A stretch of DNA of 64,000 nucleotides. It comes from Planctomycetota bacterium (GTDB taxonomy: Bacteria > Planctomycetota > Uabimicrobiia > Uabimicrobiales > Uabimicrobiaceae). The stretch covers positions 48,815-112,814 of the forward strand of contig JAJDCR010000063.1 of assembly GCA_029260735.1 (NCBI GenBank). Reading direction: 5' to 3'. Under the pieces are notes generated by a model. That model was not told the origin of the DNA, ran no database searches, and saw only the letters and a program-made list of their open reading frames with translations. Both the position numbers and the translations under genes were made by a program. Below are positions 44,321 to 52,748 of the stretch, piece after piece (the first letter of the stretch is position 1; each line of letters begins with the position of its first letter).

Positions 44321-44538
44321 ATAACTCACCATCGTTTTCCCAGTCCTCTCATTCCCAATATTTGTTCCTCTCTATATACTAAAACTATTACTAAAACTAT
44401 TACTAAAAAATATCTTTGGCTACAAAAATCGAAACTTAAATACATGCCCAGATCACGAAGCAAGTCTTCGCCGCGACGAAAGAGTGCGACGGTGGAAAAT
44501 AATTTTTGGACAATTACAACTCAGTGAGGAAAAAAGAG

Positions 44539-45498
44539 ATGAGTGCGAAAAAGAGCCCCAAAAAAAACGCGAAAAAGAATACTAAAAAAAATATTAAGAA
44601 AAATACTAAAAAAAATGCTAGTAAGAACTCCTATGGCAAATATGTATTTGCTCTTATGGTTGCTATCTTTGCCATTGTTTTGTCTATCTTAAACTGGTAT
44701 GTTACGATTTATGCCGGAGAAGGTATGTTCAGTGTAGAAGAGCACTGGTTTGGTACCTCTGTGACCCTCGTTTTCATAAACTTGCTCTTCGTTTTTATTA
44801 GCTCAGGGTTTATCATTGTTATATATGCCCTTATAGATGCTCTCTTTTCTGAAAAGTCTTTCGAAAATTCGATGAGAGACAAGCCACTTATTGATAGAAA
44901 TGTTCAAATTGGTTTTGTCATTATTTTCCTCGCGGGTTTAGCCGGAAACTACAAACTTACGCAAGAGCACCGCCAATATGCGAAAGAGTACAACGAGAAA
45001 AAGTTTAAACTCGACCAGGCCTTTTCTTCTTTTATTACCAAAGAAGGACCAAAGTATAACCTCCGAAGTACCGAAAATAATGAAACGGCCACTGCTCAAT
45101 ACAAAAAAGGAATAGACAAAGGGATTATTGTTAACATAGATAAAGAAAAAAAATATTCCCTCCATAAATCGCAAATGGAGATATCTTCTCTCTATTGTGC
45201 GGAAAAACTAGAAGAGCTAAAGTGGATCGTCTTTTTGCACAGGAAAGTAGAGAAGATTAGTTATGATTGGAAGGGATCTAAAGAGGATATCTACCTCGAA
45301 ACGATAGATTTTGCTCTCGTTGATTTTTCCTCTAAAACAAATACCTATACTTGGTCAAAAAAAGCTCAGGTTCCTAGTGAACCAAGGTTCCTGCAAGATC
45401 TATACTCTCTCGAAGATGAGACCATTGTTGCGGAAATTCATGGTAATTTGAAAAAACTTTATCTGGCAGAAGAAAAAACTTCAGAGGCAAATAAATAA
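44539..45498 (+). CDS. Membrane protein with Lys/Asn-rich N-terminus, unknown
   Basis: 319 residues from the ATG at 44539 (GAGG upstream); a TTG 11 codons earlier is possible. The first 34 residues are almost pure Lys, Asn and Thr (KKNTKKNIKKNTKKN), then three membrane helices (about 37-62, 75-100, 127-145). The soluble C-terminal half has alternating charged strands (IVFLHRKVEKISYDWKG). No family recognised. The basic start would bind membrane phospholipid or nucleic acid on the cytoplasmic side. The VOC gene follows 14 bases later on the same strand. Confidence 0.6.
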   Translation: MSAKKSPKKNAKKNTKKNIKKNTKKNASKNSYGKYVFALMVAIFAIVLSILNWYVTIYAGEGMFSVEEHWFGTSVTLVFINLLFVFISSGFIIVIYALIDALFSEKSFENSMRDKPLIDRNVQIGFVIIFLAGLAGNYKLTQEHRQYAKEYNEKKFKLDQAFSSFITKEGPKYNLRSTENNETATAQYKKGIDKGIIVNIDKEKKYSLHKSQMEISSLYCAEKLEELKWIVFLHRKVEKISYDWKGSKEDIYLETIDFALVDFSSKTNTYTWSKKAQVPSEPRFLQDLYSLEDETIVAEIHGNLKKLYLAEEKTSEANK

Positions 45499-45512
45499 GA
45501 ATCGAGCTTTAA

Positions 45513-45923
45513 ATGACCTTAAAAGGCGTAGTTCATCACATCGAAATATATGTCTCTGATTTGAATCGCTCTATTGAATTCTGGAGCTGGTTTCTGACAG
45601 ACTTGGGATACTCCAAATATCAATCATGGGAGCAAGGGCAAAGCTGGAAACTGGGAAATACCTACCTCGTTTTCGTTCAAACAGAGGATAGGCATTTAGA
45701 TGTGACCTATCATAGATGCAAAACGGGTCTTAACCACCTGGCCTTCTATGGAGAATCAAGAGAGCACGTTGAATGCATGACGCAAGAGCTCAAGAATAGA
45801 GAGGTTAATATCCTGTACAAAGAAAAACATCCATATGCCGGTGGTAGAGGATATTACGCTGTATTTTTTGAAGATCCTGATCGGATTAAGGTGGAGTTGG
45901 TTGCGCCGGAGGAAGGGCTTTGA
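45513..45923 (+). CDS. VOC (glyoxalase/bleomycin-resistance) family protein
   Basis: 136 residues with the two beta-alpha-beta-beta-beta units of the vicinal-oxygen-chelate fold: VHHIEIYVSDLNRSIEFWSWFL, then LNHLAFYGESREHVECM and YYAVFFEDPDRIKVELVAP. The His in HHIE, His in LNHLAF and the Glu in KVELV are the expected metal ligands. Substrate cannot be told from sequence; small VOC proteins act in detoxification or resistance. A strong bidirectional hairpin follows. Confidence 0.85.
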   Translation: MTLKGVVHHIEIYVSDLNRSIEFWSWFLTDLGYSKYQSWEQGQSWKLGNTYLVFVQTEDRHLDVTYHRCKTGLNHLAFYGESREHVECMTQELKNREVNILYKEKHPYAGGRGYYAVFFEDPDRIKVELVAPEEGL

Positions 45924-45981
45924 CTCGACTACTGTTGAAATAAGAGATTTCTTTGGTTTATGGTCGCGTAGCGACTGAGGC

Positions 45982-46013
45982 ACGTAGCCAGGGCATTTAT
46001 GCCCTGGCTACGT
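45982..46013. terminator. Perfect bidirectional hairpin between the VOC and C25 genes
   Basis: ACGTAGCCAGGGCAT (45982-45996) and ATGCCCTGGCTACGT (45999-46013) form a 15-base perfect stem around TT. It sits 3 bases after the C25 stop on the minus strand and 58 bases after the VOC stop. Confidence 0.8.
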
Positions 46014-46016
46014 TCT

Positions 46017-48035
46017 CTACTCTAAAGGAATATCAACAAGAGGAATGCAGTTGGGAGAAACCACTGTGTAGAACAGCTTGTCCTTACTGTGGCTATCTAG
46101 AGCAATAGTTGCTTTGCCATTAAGCTCTACATCTTGGCTCACCCTATAGCGGAAATCCTCAGAATATATCGTGACTATTGCATTTGTGAGAGCGCGTTCT
46201 TTTGAAGTAACGTGAAAAACAGCAGTATTAGCTTCATAGCTTACTTTAACCTCAAGAGGAGCTTGCTGCCCATATCTCGTCATCAAAGTGCAATCTCCAA
46301 ACAGATTACATTGCTCAGCCATTTTGTTCCCCTCAGAGCTATCATCGTCTCCCCATATCTCCATAGCCTTTAGACAACCGACTAATTCTTGTGCTCCGAA
46401 TGTAGAAGCGCTTTTATTGATAATAGAGTTGATGGTGGCAGCTTGCTTATCGCAAGGAGGAGCCCAAGATTCATTTGTCGAAGCTGCTTCCACTGCAACC
46501 GCTCCCCCTTCTTTTTTTCTTAACCACGCCTCTGCAAAGCACTCTTTGAGATGAACAAACTTTCCGTTAACGCAAGCAACACTCCAGATGACAGGATAAA
46601 GGCCTTTGTTTGTAAGATTATGAATATCATCATTGTTAAAACCCGAGGTATACCAACTGGTAGGAGTTCCGTGGCCGATGTAGCAAATAATACTACTGCC
46701 ATCGTTAAGAGCTTCTGTTATTTTAGCAGGATTTGCTCCAGGGTCATAAACATCAGCAAAAGAAGTAAAGCCATTTGCTAGTAGTCCATTTTTCTCAATG
46801 GAAACGTTTTGCGATTTGCTTCCACCATTTTGTAACCACTCTGCCCGTTGCCAATCTTTATGATGACCTTCGTCACTGGCTACACAAATGCCTTTTTGCG
46901 ACCAATTGCTGGTAAGAGGACTTTGCTCATATTGGATAATTTTGTCGAGTTGGTTTGCAATCTCCTCTTCACTCTCCCCAGAAATTCTAGAGATACAGGC
47001 CTCAGGATAATTATCATAGCCGTCTAAGCGCACATACACACGATCAGCGGCGGCCCCTTCTTTTTCCCCTTCAAAAGTGGGCATAGGTTGGCAATTTTCA
47101 AAGTAACCGCTGTAGCTAGCATCGCCAATTAGCACAACATAATCAAAACGAGTTGAGGGATAGTCATACAAGTCTTTCAAGTGTTCTTTGATCTCGAAAG
47201 ATCTATCTCGTTTAGAGGTCGTATGAATCGTTACCTCGTAGCCCGCTTTTTGTTTCCAATCTATCCATGGCTGAATAGTTTCTTTGTACCGGGCAGGAGT
47301 TACGACAACTAGTTTGCGCCCATCTTGCTTGGAGTTTTTTCTTAGGTTGGGATAGCCTAAAAACATGTCGTAAATTTTGTCATAGGTTTTGCTAGCGCTT
47401 ATAGGCTGGTAGCTAATCTTAGAGTCATCTTTAGAGTGAAACTTAAGAGCAAGAACTGCTTTTTGGAGAATTTTCATTTTCTTTTGCAGATGATTAAATC
47501 TCGCTGGTAGAACACGCAGGCGTATGCCGCGAACGTCGCGAAATTGAAAAGGTTTACCTAAGGAAAACTGTTCTTGTTTTGCTGGCCAATAAGCATCTTG
47601 TTCATAAACAGAGGCAAACTTAAATTCAATGTCTTTAGGATTAATATCCCTGGTTAAGTGTCCTTTGGAGGGGACTATTAAACCTGGCAAATCACTTTCT
47701 ATTTCGACGATAGAAAGAACCTCCAGCGAGACTTCACAGTCCTTGGGCAGGCATATTAGTTTACCTAATTTGGAAACAGTAGGATACCCTTCTTGCATAA
47801 GGACAGAGCTTCCCGGAATATCAACAGTAAAGCAAGAAGTTTGATCGGCCATAACTTCTTCTAAGTAATAACCAGAAACAGTGATTTCTATCTTCATCTC
47901 TGTCTCTCTGGAATCCAGTAGCTTTACCTTTATTTTTTCGCCGACCTTAGCAGACTCGTCTAAAACTTGCCAATCAGCAGACACTAGAGCAAGGCTCCAG
48001 AAAACTAAACAAACACTAAGAAGTTTTTTCATCAT
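46017..48035 (-). CDS. Gingipain-like cysteine peptidase (family C25), secreted
   Basis: 672 residues. Signal peptide to about residue 20 (LALVSADW), a C25-type propeptide domain to about 230, then the caspase-like catalytic fold: VVVTPARYKETIQPWIDWKQKAGYEV, FDYVVLIGDASY, CYIGHGTPTSW with the catalytic His, and VIWSVACVNGKF with the catalytic Cys. A short Ig-like end follows. C25 enzymes (gingipains, PorU) cleave after Arg/Lys or act as sortases in secretion. No type IX sorting signal is seen at the C-terminus. A 52-base fragment nearly identical to part of this gene lies at 55874-55925. Confidence 0.9.
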   Translation of the reverse strand: MMKKLLSVCLVFWSLALVSADWQVLDESAKVGEKIKVKLLDSRETEMKIEITVSGYYLEEVMADQTSCFTVDIPGSSVLMQEGYPTVSKLGKLICLPKDCEVSLEVLSIVEIESDLPGLIVPSKGHLTRDINPKDIEFKFASVYEQDAYWPAKQEQFSLGKPFQFRDVRGIRLRVLPARFNHLQKKMKILQKAVLALKFHSKDDSKISYQPISASKTYDKIYDMFLGYPNLRKNSKQDGRKLVVVTPARYKETIQPWIDWKQKAGYEVTIHTTSKRDRSFEIKEHLKDLYDYPSTRFDYVVLIGDASYSGYFENCQPMPTFEGEKEGAAADRVYVRLDGYDNYPEACISRISGESEEEIANQLDKIIQYEQSPLTSNWSQKGICVASDEGHHKDWQRAEWLQNGGSKSQNVSIEKNGLLANGFTSFADVYDPGANPAKITEALNDGSSIICYIGHGTPTSWYTSGFNNDDIHNLTNKGLYPVIWSVACVNGKFVHLKECFAEAWLRKKEGGAVAVEAASTNESWAPPCDKQAATINSIINKSASTFGAQELVGCLKAMEIWGDDDSSEGNKMAEQCNLFGDCTLMTRYGQQAPLEVKVSYEANTAVFHVTSKERALTNAIVTIYSEDFRYRVSQDVELNGKATIALDSHSKDKLFYTVVSPNCIPLVDIPLE

Positions 48036-48058
48036 ATTTTATAACGAGGATGCTACTT

Positions 48059-48082
48059 AAGAACCATAGGCTAATGGTTCTT
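48059..48082 (-). terminator. Hairpin between the S8-propeptide-like gene and the C25 gene
   Basis: AAGAACCAT (48059-48067) and ATGGTTCTT (48074-48082) pair perfectly. It lies past the stop of the 48202-49227 gene and before the C25 start. Confidence 0.6.
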
Positions 48083-48201
48083 TGTACAAGAACTTTCTCC
48101 TCGCCTCCCTTTCTAGCTAAAACCTACACCTCTATTGCCTGGTGCTATAAAATGACCTTTTTGGATGTTTCTGAGTTTGCTGTAAAAGTCTTTAAGTTAT
48201 T

Positions 48202-49227
48202 CTAAGACTCTTCTAGATTACCTCGCCCATCCAATGAGTAGTTGAGTCCGCCTTTGTAAAACTTAACAATTGTTTCAATTGTGTAGCTAAGAAACATTTG
48301 CATTCCTGCGACAGGATCGGTAGAAGTACCTTTGTTGACGATACTAGTATCAGGGATTTCAACTTTGGCATTGACTGTATATCCCCAAAGAACGCTCAGT
48401 TCGTTAATACTAGCCGTAGCACAGGTAATGTACTTACCTTTTCCTTCATAGTTGCCGTTGTAGTTAAAGTGGACACGAAGAGATATGGCAACTACTTCCA
48501 TTCCAAAACCATTTTTAAAAGTGACTCGGTACAAGCTGCTAGTTTTCTTTTCCCAGCCAGCCATGCTCTGCCAACTCTTAACTCCTGAAGGAATTGCCGA
48601 AGCCATATCGACAGTGTGATTGACCACTTGCTTATTATCTTTGATGAAGTCGTAGACTTTTTTCAGAGTGTTGATGATTTTATCTAAGTCGATACTTGAC
48701 CCATCGTCGTATTTCTCTGGGCTAATTTCCCAAGGGCTCACTTCCTCTTCCCCGATACTCTGAACTTGGTCGATGTGAAACTCATAGTAGGCATCGGTTA
48801 AGAAGAATTCATCGGGCTTGAGAAGTTCTTTTTGATAGAGATCAATCCGACTAACTTGACTTTGTTGAGCTAATTCTCTAATGATACTTCCTGTCGCTTG
48901 GCAAGAAGCTGCCTGGACTAACTCGTGAACTCGGTAGTTCTTTAAGGAACTATTACGACTTTGGTATTGCTCGACCCAATGGCTGGCCTCTTGGACTTTT
49001 TGTCGAAAAACACTTACAACCTGTTGGACTTGCTGGTGTTTATCTCCTCGGATGGCCTGTTCATCTAAAACAGTTTGGGGAGAGAGCTCTGGAAAGAAAA
49101 CGATAATAGAAAATTCTTTTTCTGGATGAACTTGGATTTTTCGATCTAAGTCTGCGTCAATAACCTGAGCCAAAACTCCCACTTGCCAGCATAGAAACAA
49201 TGACAAAGAAAAATATAGCTTTTTCAC
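48202..49227 (-). CDS. Secreted protein with S8-propeptide-like N-terminal domain
   Basis: 341 residues from a GTG start with AAGGAG 8-9 bases upstream. Signal peptide to about residue 20 (VGVLAQVI). Residues 25-135 (IIVFFPEL, VVSVFRQKV, ELVQAASCQATGSIIRELAQQSQVSRIDL) match the N-terminal prodomain of S8 subtilisin-like proteases, where the final RID marks the end before the catalytic domain. No S8 catalytic Asp/His/Ser follows; instead there is an unrecognised beta-rich domain (VTFKNGFGMEVVAISLRVHFNYNG). Since prodomains inhibit proteases, a secreted inhibitor or chaperone is possible. Directly upstream of the C25 peptidase on the same strand. Confidence 0.6.
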   Translation of the reverse strand: MKKLYFSLSLFLCWQVGVLAQVIDADLDRKIQVHPEKEFSIIVFFPELSPQTVLDEQAIRGDKHQQVQQVVSVFRQKVQEASHWVEQYQSRNSSLKNYRVHELVQAASCQATGSIIRELAQQSQVSRIDLYQKELLKPDEFFLTDAYYEFHIDQVQSIGEEEVSPWEISPEKYDDGSSIDLDKIINTLKKVYDFIKDNKQVVNHTVDMASAIPSGVKSWQSMAGWEKKTSSLYRVTFKNGFGMEVVAISLRVHFNYNGNYEGKGKYITCATASINELSVLWGYTVNAKVEIPDTSIVNKGTSTDPVAGMQMFLSYTIETIVKFYKGGLNYSLDGRGNLEES

Positions 49228-49458
49228 TCAAAATCTCCTTAACAGAAACTCAATTTAAATTTTATTCTATTCTATTCTATGCAAATATGATAAAGGATGA
49301 CGGCAGATGAGTCAAAGTAAAAAATTTTCTTCTTAGTCTTGAAAAAAAAAGTAGATAGTGATAATATAATTACTCTCTAAGTGAAATTTTAGACGAAGTT
49401 AATTCAAAATCATGGGACTTTTTCGACAAAATCGTGTCCTAACTAAAGGGAGAAAATA

Positions 49459-49737
49459 ATGGCGAGAATTCATTTGAACGATATTTCTAAAATCCAAGAT
49501 TTGGAGAAGAGCAATTTAAAAAATTTAGAGGGACAAGGTCCTGCTGAGCTAACAGGCACAATGGGGGAAATTCCTCTAACGGGAGAAACTCCTGAAAGCA
49601 AACCTTTATACAATACTCCAAACATAGACTATTTTAGAGATGATAGTGCTTCTAAACTGTCAATTGCTTTAGGCACTAATCAAAATGGGAGAATTTTTCA
49701 AGATAGATCTTTCCTATTTGATGTCATCCCTGACTAG
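49459..49737 (+). CDS. Putative exported-peptide precursor 1 (double-glycine-like leader)
   Basis: 92 residues with GGGAG before the ATG. The start MARIHLNDISKIQDL and residues 27-39 (GPAELTGTMGEIP) are near identical to the second precursor at 55439-55675. Leu15, Leu20, Leu23 and Gly25 have exactly the spacing (-12, -7, -4, -2) that C39 peptidases read in double-glycine leaders, but the last Gly is shifted: the end is G-Q-G. The C-terminal part has no Cys and few ring-forming Ser/Thr, so it is not a typical lanthipeptide. The C39 exporter ends 37 bases away on the other strand. I infer an exported peptide; activity unknown. Confidence 0.72.
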   Translation: MARIHLNDISKIQDLEKSNLKNLEGQGPAELTGTMGEIPLTGETPESKPLYNTPNIDYFRDDSASKLSIALGTNQNGRIFQDRSFLFDVIPD

Positions 49738-49773
49738 TATTCTTGAGACAGAAAACTAAGTTTTTAGTTATAT

Positions 49774-52737
49774 CTAAAGCTCAATCTGTTGGTTATTAAG
49801 GTGATAGTACAATCCTTTTTTAGCCAACAGATCCTCATGACTACCTTGTTCACTTATCATTCCTTTATTTAGAACCAAAATCAAATCCGCCTTGCGCACA
49901 GTGGAAATACGATGAGCAATAATGAGAACGGTACGTTTGTGCGTAATTTCTTTTAGACTACTATGGATAATCTGTTCGGACTGGGTATCTAAAGCTGAAG
50001 TGGCTTCATCAAAAATGAGCAGTGGTGGGTCAATTAACATTGCTCGGGCGATGGCGATACGTTGCTCTTGCCCTCCCGAAATCTTAATCCCTGCCTCTCC
50101 TACTCTTGTATCATATCCTAAAGGAAAAGACATAATAAAATCATGGGCATTTGCTAACTTCGCCGCCTGAATAATATTATCTAACGAAGCTTGAGGGTTG
50201 TACAGTGATATATTGTCGCGAATGGTATTTGAAAAGATACTATTCTCTTGTAAAACCACTCCCATTTGAGAGCGCAAGGATTGCTTATCCAGTTGAGCAA
50301 CGTCATAGCTATCTATTAGAATTTGTCCTTCGCTAGGAGAATAAAAACCCTGGAGTAAGTTTAAGAGAGTAGTTTTTCCTGAGCCAGAGCGTCCTACGAG
50401 AGCAACTGTTTGACCTGCGTGAATTTGAAAAGAAACGTTGCAGAGAATGTTTTTGTCGTTTTCGTTGTGGCGAAAGGAAACGTTTTTAAATTCAATGTTT
50501 CCTTCCATTTGAGGTAATTTTATCCAGTGTTTTTTGGGATCTTGTTCGGGCTCTGTATCATAAATATCGCTCAGCCTCTCTAAAGAAAGAAGAGTGTCTT
50601 GGACCACCTGCCACATTCCTACAAGTCCCATCACGGGTAGCATTGTCATACCAACAAGACTTTGAAAAGCCATCAATTGTCCCACCGTCATTTCTCTACC
50701 AATAACAAGATGGGCTCCGAACCATAGCATAACGGCAGAAAATAGTAAGTTAAGCTTACTGGAAATTCCCCCCATGGCCAGATTCAACTTTGCTCCATAA
50801 AGAGCAACATTGGCATTTTGAACAACCAACTCTTCATATTTCCATCTTGTCTCTAGCTCTGCCGCAGCAGACTTCACTGCTTGGATTGATTTTATCGACT
50901 CAATTAAATGAGACTGCGAAAAAGCAATTTTCTCGAATAGTCTTTGATTATTACGTTTGAGTAGAGGAGTGAATACAAGAGTTAAAATAATAAATAAGCT
51001 AACAAAACAGAGGACAAGTAAGGTAAGTTTGAAGCTATAAAAAAACATTAAGGATATATAAACTACCGCCATGATAGAGTCTAGCAAAGTGGTGATCGTG
51101 GCCCCTGTGATAAAGCTACGAACTTTATTTCTGTCGGCAAAGCGGGTTAGAATATCTCCTATCTTACGACTCTGAAAATAAGATAAGGGCAGTTGGATAA
51201 TTTTTTGGAAAAGGTCGGCGGTCATCTTTAGGTCAAGTTTTGTCGATATATGAATCAGTAGATAGTGACGTAACACTCCTGTTATCGTTTGAAATACTCC
51301 CAGAATAATCATCCCCGCTAACATAATGTTTAGCATACGTACATCGCTGTGAACAATAACTTTATCTACAATAAACTGGATGAATATGGGAGAAGATAAG
51401 CCTAAAATCTCCAGAATAAGAGAAGCTAGAAAAACTTCTATGAGCAAATACTTGTATGGCTTCAGCATTCGAAAAAAACGCTTGATGCTAGTGCTTGTTT
51501 CTTCTGGCTCTTGTAGTTCCTCACTGAGGGAAAGAATGAGCATTCTTTCGGTCCAAGCCTCTAAAAATTCTTCTAGTTTCATCTTAACGATGCCACGAGC
51601 AGGGTCCCCAATAACAACTCCTTGCTCTGTGATTTTATACAAAACAACGTAATGATTGTGCTTCCAATGAACAATTCCTGGTAGTTCAATAGTAGGCAAT
51701 AAATCTTGTGATATATTCACTCCACGAGCGACATAACCTATCTTCTCGGCAGCCCTGGCTAAGTAGTACATACTCGTTCCTTGGGGGCCGACATTGGCCC
51801 ATTCACGTAAACGAGCCATCGGAAAATTTACTCCGTGGTAGCGAGAGATCATGGCGAGACAAGCAGCAGCACAATCACTAGAATCGTACTGGCGCACCCA
51901 AGGATACTTTGACCAAGAAGATGTTTTTTTTCTCTTGCTTATTTTCTTTTTAGGAGGAGATAAAATAGGCTGTGTAACTTGTAAGCTAGGCTGAACTATT
52001 CTCTGTTGTGTTGTATCGGGCAAAGATCGTTGCTCTGGGGGAAGTTTTCCAGGTTCAAGGTATTTGGTTTCAAGGCTCAAGATTTTTACATGATTTTTTG
52101 CTGCTAGAGAAGTTTCTGGAGAAGTAGATAGGGCCTTTTCATGTTCACCCAAGCAAGTGCCTTTTCCTAACTCAAGTGATAATTCATTATGCTTGAGTAG
52201 AATGACTCCTTCGTAAATTAGATGAAGTTGTTTGCCTAACTCTAATTCGTTATTAAGAACCTGGCTGGTCGAGAAGGATCGTAGTTGCAAGTGAGAGAGA
52301 AGAAACTTGCTATGGGGCAATGGAAAAGTACCCAGAAAAGTCGATTGCCGTAAAAAAGAAAGAGTTTCTAACTCCTGCTTCCCTTTTTCCCAATGTTTTT
52401 GCAGAACTACAGATAGCTCCAACAGATGATGAAACTCTTTATGAGGAAAACGAAAGAGAGTTAGGTTCTCAGAGGAGGCTCTAGTGGACACGGAGTTACT
52501 CAATATATCATGAGATGAAAAAGTTGCGATGGTAAAAGGTTTCTCTTGTCTATACCCTACCATTCGAGCAGTTCCCTCATGGATTAGATAGACAAACTCT
52601 GTGCTCTGAGGAACAATTTCTCCCATGGTCAAGATAATAGCTTTTGTCTGCTTGGCTATTTTTTTCAAATGAAAGGGAGATATATCAGAGAACAATTCCT
52701 TTTTTTGAAGAGCTTCGAGAACTTGCTGTTTGTTCAT
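49774..52737 (-). CDS. Peptidase-containing ABC exporter (C39-PCAT) with cNMP-binding-like N-terminus
   Basis: 987 residues. Two degenerate cyclic-nucleotide-binding-like domains (about 1-110 and 130-230), a basic linker, then a C39 peptidase: YDSSDCAAACLAMI near 287 with the catalytic Cys, HWKHNHYVVLY with His, and IGDPARGI with Asp. Then a six-helix ABC domain (about 410-690) and an ATPase: GRSGSGKTTLLNLL near 782, ISGGQEQRIAIARAML and LLIFDEATSAL. It cleaves leader peptides and exports the product. The domain order matches cyanobacterial HetC-like peptide exporters. Third gene of the PPIase-HlyD-ABC unit, 11 bases after HlyD. Confidence 0.94.
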   Translation of the reverse strand: MNKQQVLEALQKKELFSDISPFHLKKIAKQTKAIILTMGEIVPQSTEFVYLIHEGTARMVGYRQEKPFTIATFSSHDILSNSVSTRASSENLTLFRFPHKEFHHLLELSVVLQKHWEKGKQELETLSFLRQSTFLGTFPLPHSKFLLSHLQLRSFSTSQVLNNELELGKQLHLIYEGVILLKHNELSLELGKGTCLGEHEKALSTSPETSLAAKNHVKILSLETKYLEPGKLPPEQRSLPDTTQQRIVQPSLQVTQPILSPPKKKISKRKKTSSWSKYPWVRQYDSSDCAAACLAMISRYHGVNFPMARLREWANVGPQGTSMYYLARAAEKIGYVARGVNISQDLLPTIELPGIVHWKHNHYVVLYKITEQGVVIGDPARGIVKMKLEEFLEAWTERMLILSLSEELQEPEETSTSIKRFFRMLKPYKYLLIEVFLASLILEILGLSSPIFIQFIVDKVIVHSDVRMLNIMLAGMIILGVFQTITGVLRHYLLIHISTKLDLKMTADLFQKIIQLPLSYFQSRKIGDILTRFADRNKVRSFITGATITTLLDSIMAVVYISLMFFYSFKLTLLVLCFVSLFIILTLVFTPLLKRNNQRLFEKIAFSQSHLIESIKSIQAVKSAAAELETRWKYEELVVQNANVALYGAKLNLAMGGISSKLNLLFSAVMLWFGAHLVIGREMTVGQLMAFQSLVGMTMLPVMGLVGMWQVVQDTLLSLERLSDIYDTEPEQDPKKHWIKLPQMEGNIEFKNVSFRHNENDKNILCNVSFQIHAGQTVALVGRSGSGKTTLLNLLQGFYSPSEGQILIDSYDVAQLDKQSLRSQMGVVLQENSIFSNTIRDNISLYNPQASLDNIIQAAKLANAHDFIMSFPLGYDTRVGEAGIKISGGQEQRIAIARAMLIDPPLLIFDEATSALDTQSEQIIHSSLKEITHKRTVLIIAHRISTVRKADLILVLNKGMISEQGSHEDLLAKKGLYYHLNNQQIEL

Positions 52738-52748
52738 GATTCACTGAG

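Noticed and set aside
44438..44515. Similarity to the microcompartment leader (GCGACGAA, GGTGGAAAA, ATTTTTGGAC)
   Set aside because: Only short shared words in different order; not enough for a common regulatory element.
49459..49737. Lanthipeptide or bacteriocin with disulfide
   Set aside because: No Cys in either precursor and no LanM/LanBC-type gene nearby.
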